NCBI GenBank assembly: GCA_002725445.1
Contig: PBPD01000128.1
Coordinates: 1-11,693 of the forward strand
DNA from: Rickettsiales bacterium
GTDB taxonomy: Bacteria > Pseudomonadota > Alphaproteobacteria > Rickettsiales > UBA3002
Length of the DNA stretch: 11,693 bases
Direction of reading: 5' to 3'
This document shows positions 6,876 to 11,693 of the stretch, in pieces (the stretch's first letter is position 1; the number at the start of each line of letters is the position of its first letter). Position numbers and translations under genes: made by a program. The notes beneath the pieces were generated by a model. That model was not told the DNA's origin, made no database searches, and saw nothing but the letters and a program-made list of their open reading frames with translations.

Positions 6876-8073
6876 TCTAGCATTCAAAAGCGAACCTGAT
6901 GAGAATGGCCATTTTGGGCTGTATGGTGGACGCTATGTGTCAGAAACCCTGATGCCGCTGATTTTACAGGTGCAACAAGCCTATGAAGAGGCCAAGCAGG
7001 ATTCTGCCTTCTACGATGAGCTGCATAAGCTGCATGCGCACTACACCGGACGCCCTAGCCCGCTTTATTATGCGGAGCGTCTTAGTGAACATTGTGGCGG
7101 CGCTAAGATTTTTTTAAAGCGCGACGAACTGAACCATACAGGTGCACACAAGATCAATAACTGCCTTGGCCAGATATTGCTGGCAAAGCGCATGGGTAAG
7201 AAGCGTATCATCGCTGAAACCGGTGCAGGACAGCACGGTGTGGCGACTGCGACCGTATGTGCATTATTCGGGTTGGAATGCGTGGTGTATATGGGCGCGC
7301 GCGATATGGAGCGCCAGCAGCCAAATGTGTTCCGCATGAAGTTGCTCGGCGCAGACATTAAGCCTGTCAGCGCGGGCGCAGGCACGCTGAAAAACGCAAT
7401 GAACGAAGCGCTGCGTGACTGGGTAAGCAATGTTGACAGCACCTTCTATCTGATTGGTACGGCAGCAGGCCCACATCCCTACCCTGCAATGGTACGGGAT
7501 TTTCAGTCGATCATTGGCCATGAATTGCGCGAGCAAATGAAACTGGCCGAAGGCCGGCTGCCCGATACTCTGGTGGCATGCATCGGCGGTGGATCAAATG
7601 CGATTGGTCTGTTTCATCCGTTCCTTGGTGATGCATCGGTGCGCATGATTGGCGTGGAGGCTGCAGGCGAAGGGCTGGATAAAAAACATGCCGCTTCTTT
7701 GGCGAAAGGCGCGCCGGGCGTGCTGCATGGCAATCGCACCTATCTGCTGCAAGACGCGCACGGACAAATCGAAGAGGCGCATTCTATCTCGGCGGGGCTG
7801 GACTATCCGGGTATTGGCCCTGAGCACGCATTCCTGAAAGATAATGCGCGTGTGGAATATGTGTCGGTAACAGATACGGAGGCACTCGAGGCCTTTAAGC
7901 TGTGCGCCAAGCTGGAAGGGATTATCCCTGCGCTTGAGCCGTCACATGCATTGGCGCATGTGTTGAAGGTGGCGCCAGAGCTGCCAAACGACCATGTGCT
8001 GGTGATGAATATGTGTGGCCGCGGCGATAAAGATATTTTCACTGTCGCCGAAGCATTGGGAGTATCGCTATGA
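6868..8073 (+). CDS. trpB: Tryptophan synthase beta chain
   Basis: This 401-residue PLP enzyme condenses indole with serine. The PLP lysine is Lys95 in NHTGAHKIN, Glu117 in AETGAGQHG corresponds to the catalytic Glu109 of Salmonella TrpB, and GGGSN (240-244) binds the PLP phosphate. The start ATG at 6868 lies inside the end of trpF (ATGGCTGA shared), with GGAG at 6860-6863 as a ribosome binding site; an upstream in-frame ATG at 6823 is rejected because it would add 15 residues without family support. The N-terminus (FKSEPDENGHFGLYGGRYV) is standard for proteobacterial TrpB. Its stop overlaps the trpA start in an ATGA junction, consistent with balanced synthesis of the alpha-beta complex. Confidence 0.98.
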   Translation: MADLAFKSEPDENGHFGLYGGRYVSETLMPLILQVQQAYEEAKQDSAFYDELHKLHAHYTGRPSPLYYAERLSEHCGGAKIFLKRDELNHTGAHKINNCLGQILLAKRMGKKRIIAETGAGQHGVATATVCALFGLECVVYMGARDMERQQPNVFRMKLLGADIKPVSAGAGTLKNAMNEALRDWVSNVDSTFYLIGTAAGPHPYPAMVRDFQSIIGHELREQMKLAEGRLPDTLVACIGGGSNAIGLFHPFLGDASVRMIGVEAAGEGLDKKHAASLAKGAPGVLHGNRTYLLQDAHGQIEEAHSISAGLDYPGIGPEHAFLKDNARVEYVSVTDTEALEAFKLCAKLEGIIPALEPSHALAHVLKVAPELPNDHVLVMNMCGRGDKDIFTVAEALGVSL

Positions 8074-8867
8074 GTGCGCGTTTAGATGCTTATTTCGCCG
8101 CTCTGAAGGCAAGCGGCAAGAAAGCCTTTGTGCCATTTATTATGGCGGGCGATCCCGATATGCCTAAGGCGCAAGCCTTGTTGAATATGCTGCCAGATGC
8201 GGGCGCTGACATTATCGAGCTTGGCGTGCCCTTCTCTGACCCTATGGCTGATGGGCCGGTAATCGAGGCGGCGGGGCGCCGCGCATTGGCACAAGGTGTA
8301 AGCCTTGAAGATGTGTGCGACATGGCCGCCAGCTTCCGCACCCATAATGACAGTACGCCAATCGTGCTTATGGGCTATTATAACCCCGTCTACCATATGG
8401 GCGTGGAGGCATTTGCCAAACGTGCGCAGCAAAGCGGTGTTGATGGTATTATCCTTGTGGATGTGCCGCCAGAAGAGGCTAAGGAAATCGAGCCCGTGCT
8501 GAAACAGCACGGTATTGCCATGGTGCGCCTGATAGCGCCAACCTCGCTGGGCGACCGTCTGCCCGTGTTGTTAGAGCATGCGAGCGGCTATGTGTATTAT
8601 GTGTCGATTGCGGGCATCACTGGCGCGCAAGCTGCCGACAAGACTGTGCTGGCTGAACAGCTGCAACAACTGAAAGAAAGCACTGATCTGCCGGTGACCG
8701 TTGGCTTTGGCATCAAAACAGCTGAGCAGGTGCGCGATTTCGCGCCATTGGCAGATGGTGTGGTGGTAGGCTCGGCGATTGTGAAGCTGATTGGCGAGCA
8801 TGGCGGCGATCCAGACTTGGTAGATAAGGTGAAAGCCTTTGTAAGCGAGCTTTCGCAAGCCTGCTAA
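8070..8867 (+). CDS. trpA: Tryptophan synthase alpha chain
   Basis: TrpA cleaves indole-3-glycerol phosphate to indole, which is channelled to TrpB. The 265-residue TIM barrel has the two catalytic acids Glu50 (IIELGVPFSDP) and Asp61 (MADGPVIE), matching Glu49 and Asp60 of the Salmonella enzyme. VSIAGITGAQ, VGFGIKTAEQV and the phosphate-binding DGVVVGSAIVK are also present. It starts in the ATGA overlap with trpB. Its TAA stop (8865-8867) overlaps the stop of the convergent gene on the minus strand, so there is no room for a terminator between them. In many Alphaproteobacteria accD follows trpA; it does not here. Confidence 0.98.
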   Translation: MSARLDAYFAALKASGKKAFVPFIMAGDPDMPKAQALLNMLPDAGADIIELGVPFSDPMADGPVIEAAGRRALAQGVSLEDVCDMAASFRTHNDSTPIVLMGYYNPVYHMGVEAFAKRAQQSGVDGIILVDVPPEEAKEIEPVLKQHGIAMVRLIAPTSLGDRLPVLLEHASGYVYYVSIAGITGAQAADKTVLAEQLQQLKESTDLPVTVGFGIKTAEQVRDFAPLADGVVVGSAIVKLIGEHGGDPDLVDKVKAFVSELSQAC

Positions 8868-9736
8868 GCGGCCTTTGCGCTTCTTTCTAAGATAGAGTTC
8901 ACAATACCCTGCGATTCAAAGCGCTGGCGGGCTTCAGCCATGCTGGCGGGAAGCATGGGCAGTTGGTAATGTGTATCGCCCGCATTACCAAATATCTGTT
9001 CGCCAGGATCAAGCTGCTGCTCCAAACCATATACGATGCCAGCCAGAATGGCGGCAATAGCTGCATAAGGATCGGCGTTGGCAGAAGAAATGCGATGCTC
9101 AATAAATTTTTGCTGTGTGCGTTTGTCGGGCAGACGCAGTGCGGTGGTGCGATTGTTCGCACCCCAGCAGACTGTACTGGGTGTGTGGTCGCTGCCGTCA
9201 AAGCGGGCATAGCCAACTTCGTCGGGCACAAAAAACACCATTGATTCAGCCATGGTTGCTAATAAGCCACCTAAGCTATGGGTGAGCGGCAGGCTCATTG
9301 CGTCGTCGTTTTTGGTGAATACGTTTTTGCCCGAATCGTCTTCCAAATGGATGTGCAAATGCAGCGCACTACCTGGCTGATTGGGAAAAGGCTTGGCTGC
9401 GAAATTAGCCAGCCAGCCATGCTCTTGCGCCCACACATCAAGCGTGGTTCGCAGGCCTGCTAAGGCAGGTGCAAGTGTGAGTGGATAAGTGGGCGGCAGC
9501 GATATTTCAAACTGCTTATCACCATCTTCAGGCTTAATTTCTTCGAGGATAATAGTTTCGTTGTTACAAACGAGTTGTAGCGCGTCCCAATGAGACTGAC
9601 GTGGCTTTACCGCCTCGCCCTGCAAGTAGAATTCTTGCTCTGCCGCCATCAGAGCATGAAGCCCCCACTGCGTGTAAAGATGAGAGCATAATGCTTCAAT
9701 ATGCTGAACGTGTTGCGTCAACGCGCTACCCGTCAA
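8864..9736 (-). CDS. Compact glutamine-synthetase-like protein lacking the N-terminal domain
   Basis: This 290-residue protein matches the catalytic domain of glutamine synthetase / gamma-glutamylputrescine-synthetase-like enzymes. Visible family motifs are EQEFYL with Glu33 and Glu35, EDGDKQFEI with Glu70 and Glu77, AKPFPNQPGSALHLHIHL with His126, CWGANNRTTALRLP (190-203), and IEHRISSANADPYAAIAA with Glu213 and Arg215. These cover the expected metal, glutamate and nucleotide ligands. Missing are the N-terminal beta-grasp domain (about 100 residues), which completes the neighbouring active site in ordinary dodecamers, much of the insert between EFYL and QFE, and the usual C-terminal end. His184 aligns where canonical GS has its flap Glu (SDHTP). 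The start is TTG 9734-9736, with an in-frame TAA at 9746-9748, so no longer frame exists. It lies 16 bases after trxA. The substrate is unknown; it may be a gamma-glutamyl-amine ligase or a non-catalytic relative. Confidence 0.83.
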   Translation of the reverse strand: MTGSALTQHVQHIEALCSHLYTQWGLHALMAAEQEFYLQGEAVKPRQSHWDALQLVCNNETIILEEIKPEDGDKQFEISLPPTYPLTLAPALAGLRTTLDVWAQEHGWLANFAAKPFPNQPGSALHLHIHLEDDSGKNVFTKNDDAMSLPLTHSLGGLLATMAESMVFFVPDEVGYARFDGSDHTPSTVCWGANNRTTALRLPDKRTQQKFIEHRISSANADPYAAIAAILAGIVYGLEQQLDPGEQIFGNAGDTHYQLPMLPASMAEARQRFESQGIVNSILERSAKAA

Positions 9737-9752
9737 ATGACCGAATTACTTA

Positions 9753-10079
9753 CTAAGCGTTGGTTACAGATTCCAACCACTCGCTGAGCTGGCCTTTAGG
9801 CATCGAGCCAACTTTGGTTGCAACGGCTTCGCCGTCACGGAATACCATCAATGTAGGAATGCCGCGTACACCATATTTTTGAGGTGTTTCGGGGTTCTGA
9901 TCGATATTCACTTTGGCAACCTGTACCTTACCTTCAAACTCGCCAGCCAATTCATCCAACACGGGAGATAATTGCTTACAAGGGCCGCACCATTCTGCCC
10001 AGAAATCTACCAGCACGGGGCCGTCAGCTTTTAGCACTTCAGTTTCAAATGCGTCATCAGTTACTTGTTTCGTGGTCAT
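9753..10079 (-). CDS. trxA: Thioredoxin
   Basis: This 108-residue classic cytosolic thioredoxin reduces protein disulfides using electrons from thioredoxin reductase. The active site WCGPC is at 30-34 within VDFWAEWCGPCKQL, with the buried Asp25, and the cis-proline is Pro75 in RGIPTLMVF. No signal peptide is present. The ATG at 10079 has GAGGA (10087-10091, minus strand) 7 bases upstream. It lies 39 bases downstream of addA and 16 bases upstream of the glutamine-synthetase-like gene, all on the same strand, so the three are probably one transcript. The trxA-addA pairing is common in Alphaproteobacteria. Confidence 0.98.
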   Translation of the reverse strand: MTTKQVTDDAFETEVLKADGPVLVDFWAEWCGPCKQLSPVLDELAGEFEGKVQVAKVNIDQNPETPQKYGVRGIPTLMVFRDGEAVATKVGSMPKGQLSEWLESVTNA

Positions 10080-10118
10080 TGCGATATCCTCAGTTTCTTT
10101 TTTATTAATTAGTGCGCC

Positions 10119-11693
10119 TTATGCTATTTGCAAGGGCGGCGTGCTTTCAGTTGTATCAAGTGCATTGGTCATGTCCAGTAACGAAGGGGTGGTTGTCCAC
10201 AACAATGCGCTTTTGATAACTTTATCTGAATATAGCTGTTTTATAAGCTCACGGTAAGCATAGAGTTGCAAACGGTATGTTTCTGGAACGTCAGAAATAT
10301 GCGCCGGAGGGTGAAGATTTGATTTATAATCAACAATATAAACGGTGTGTTCAGTGACGCAAAGCCGGTCTACCTGCCCCGACACATTTAAGATACCGCC
10401 ATCTGGCATGGTGATAGTGCCGCATAGCGAAACTTCAGCGTGCGAGCCTTCTGCAAATACCTCTGCAAATGTGTCATCCTGCATAACCCGCAACGCCTGC
10501 TCTAGCAAATCTTGCCGCTCTTCTTCGGGAATGTGGGGCGCGTGTCGGGCTAGCAGATCGCTGCCGGCATTATGCCATTGATGCGAGGGCGCAAGCGGCA
10601 GCCATTCCAATAATAAATGCACTAATGTGCCTCGCTCTGCTGCATTATTGCTACTGGTTTTTGCCTGTGAGGTCATAACCGGGGCGACCAGTGATGATGG
10701 GCTAGCCCAGCGTATCGCAGGCTCGTTGCTGGCGTTTTTATGCCACCATTCCGGCAATGTGACGTGGCGTGCGCTTTCTGCGTCAGTCGCCCCCATTATT
10801 GCCGCTGCTTGAGAGGCGGGCGATGCGAGTGAAACTGTGCCATCTTCAGCCTCTTCCGCCTCGTCCAGTGCGCTTAATGCATGCTTGCATACACTGTACC
10901 AGCAGTCTGCGTGTGGTGGTTTATCGTCCTTCGTGGCGCCACAAATATACAATTCGTCCGCGGCGCGTGTGAGTGCTACATACAACAGGCGGTAATATTC
11001 TTCTTTGGCATTTTGCTGCAATCGGTCGCGTTCGGGGCGTATAAGCGGATGATTGCTGCGGCCGGATGGTGTGTGCCATGGCAGGCCGTCATTATCGGGC
11101 GGCCATTGCAGCGATGGTATTTTGCTGGCATGTGGCAACGAAGTGGTGTCAGGTAAAATCACAATAGGCGCCTGCAGCCCTTTGGAGGCGTGCACCGTCA
11201 TAACGCGTACGGCATCAATGCCTTGCTCCATGTCGCGTTTGATTTCTGTACGCCCTTGCTGAAACCAATGGATGAACCCTTGCAGGGTGGCGGCGTTGTT
11301 CTTCTCGTATAACAGCACTTGCGACAGAAATTCGTTCAGCACTTCCCGCACTTCCGCGCCAAGCCGTGTCGCACAGTCCTCAAGGCCGCCCTGCTCTTCC
11401 AGCACATACATGCACCATTCATAAGGCGCTTGCGTAAAGGCTGCGGCTTTAATTTGCTCCAGCTTTTCAACGTGTCTTGCTAATGTGATGTCATCCTCTG
11501 CGTGGGTTTGCAGGCTGCGCCAAAGGCTGCCCTCACGCCCATAACCCAGTTGAAATAATGTGTCCTCGTCGATCCCAATAAAAGGAGATTTGAGTACGCA
11601 GGCCAGATTCAGATCATCATCGGGCAGCAAGCAGAACTGCGCGAGTGCAACCATATCTTCAACTGCAATATGCTCGTTGACCACCATGCGATC
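10119..11693 (-). CDS. addA: Helicase-nuclease AddA, C-terminal portion (5' end outside window)
   Basis: The frame is open to the right edge (the two codons before the first Met, at 11688-11693, read Asp-Arg), so 524 codons of the C-terminal half are present. Counting from the Met at 11687, the visible UvrD-type helicase motifs are VMTVHASKGLQAPIV (162-176) and YRLLYVALTRAADELYI (232-248). A RecB-type PD-(D/E)xK nuclease domain follows: GTLVH with His357, SGQVDRL with Asp440, and IVDYKSN with Asp453 and Lys455, then YRLQLYAYRELI. The nuclease residues appear intact. AddA works with AddB to resect double-strand breaks for RecA; this combination of helicase and nuclease in the alphaproteobacterial form is TIGR02784. 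addB would normally be adjacent, upstream of addA, outside this window. Confidence 0.96.
   Translation of the reverse strand, partial: DRMVVNEHIAVEDMVALAQFCLLPDDDLNLACVLKSPFIGIDEDTLFQLGYGREGSLWRSLQTHAEDDITLARHVEKLEQIKAAAFTQAPYEWCMYVLEEQGGLEDCATRLGAEVREVLNEFLSQVLLYEKNNAATLQGFIHWFQQGRTEIKRDMEQGIDAVRVMTVHASKGLQAPIVILPDTTSLPHASKIPSLQWPPDNDGLPWHTPSGRSNHPLIRPERDRLQQNAKEEYYRLLYVALTRAADELYICGATKDDKPPHADCWYSVCKHALSALDEAEEAEDGTVSLASPASQAAAIMGATDAESARHVTLPEWWHKNASNEPAIRWASPSSLVAPVMTSQAKTSSNNAAERGTLVHLLLEWLPLAPSHQWHNAGSDLLARHAPHIPEEERQDLLEQALRVMQDDTFAEVFAEGSHAEVSLCGTITMPDGGILNVSGQVDRLCVTEHTVYIVDYKSNLHPPAHISDVPETYRLQLYAYRELIKQLYSDKVIKSALLWTTTPSLLDMTNALDTTESTPPLQIA

Noticed and set aside
11685..11687. Met at 11687 as the true addA start
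   Set aside because: The frame remains open to the window edge, and the sequence around it (DRMVVNEHIAVEDMVAL) matches the middle of AddA, not its N-terminus.

Overview
The window is an ordinary-composition, densely packed stretch of what looks like an alphaproteobacterial chromosome. Three things point that way: the order aroA-cmk-rpsA-sppA-ihfB-trpFBA with trxA and addA facing it, the FYDLN zinc-ribbon/acid-tail gene (family TIGR02300) divergent from aroA, and an EPSP synthase that resembles the class II Agrobacterium CP4 enzyme. I cannot name the genus. No mobile element, CRISPR array, tRNA or rRNA is visible, and no gap between genes exceeds about 175 bases.

Layout. Bases 1-790 are on the minus strand: the N-terminal end of an AsmA-family membrane protein running off the left edge, preceded by the FYDLN-acid gene, which starts at TTG behind a strong Shine-Dalgarno site. 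A 131-base divergent region (791-921) probably carries promoters in both directions. From 922 to 8867 everything reads on the plus strand: a single reading frame joining aroA and cmk, rpsA with its own likely promoter and a leader hairpin, sppA, ihfB, then trpF-trpB-trpA with overlapping ends. From 8864 to the right edge the genes are on the minus strand: addA (5' end outside the window), trxA, and a compact glutamine-synthetase-like gene whose stop codon overlaps that of trpA tail to tail.

How the genes work together. AroA (shikimate pathway) and TrpFBA (last steps of tryptophan synthesis) lie at opposite ends of a block that also carries nucleotide (CMP kinase), translation (S1), nucleoid (IHF beta) and envelope-proteolysis (SppA) genes. 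AddA and thioredoxin serve recombinational repair and thiol-disulfide exchange.

The points most worth a second look are the glutamine-synthetase-like protein (about 290 residues, no N-terminal beta-grasp domain, in the place where many relatives have accD-folC), the aroA-cmk gene fusion, and a GC-rich hairpin that exactly fills the ihfB-trpF gap and ends on the base before the annotated trpF start codon. I see no clear sign of a wholly new multi-gene system here.
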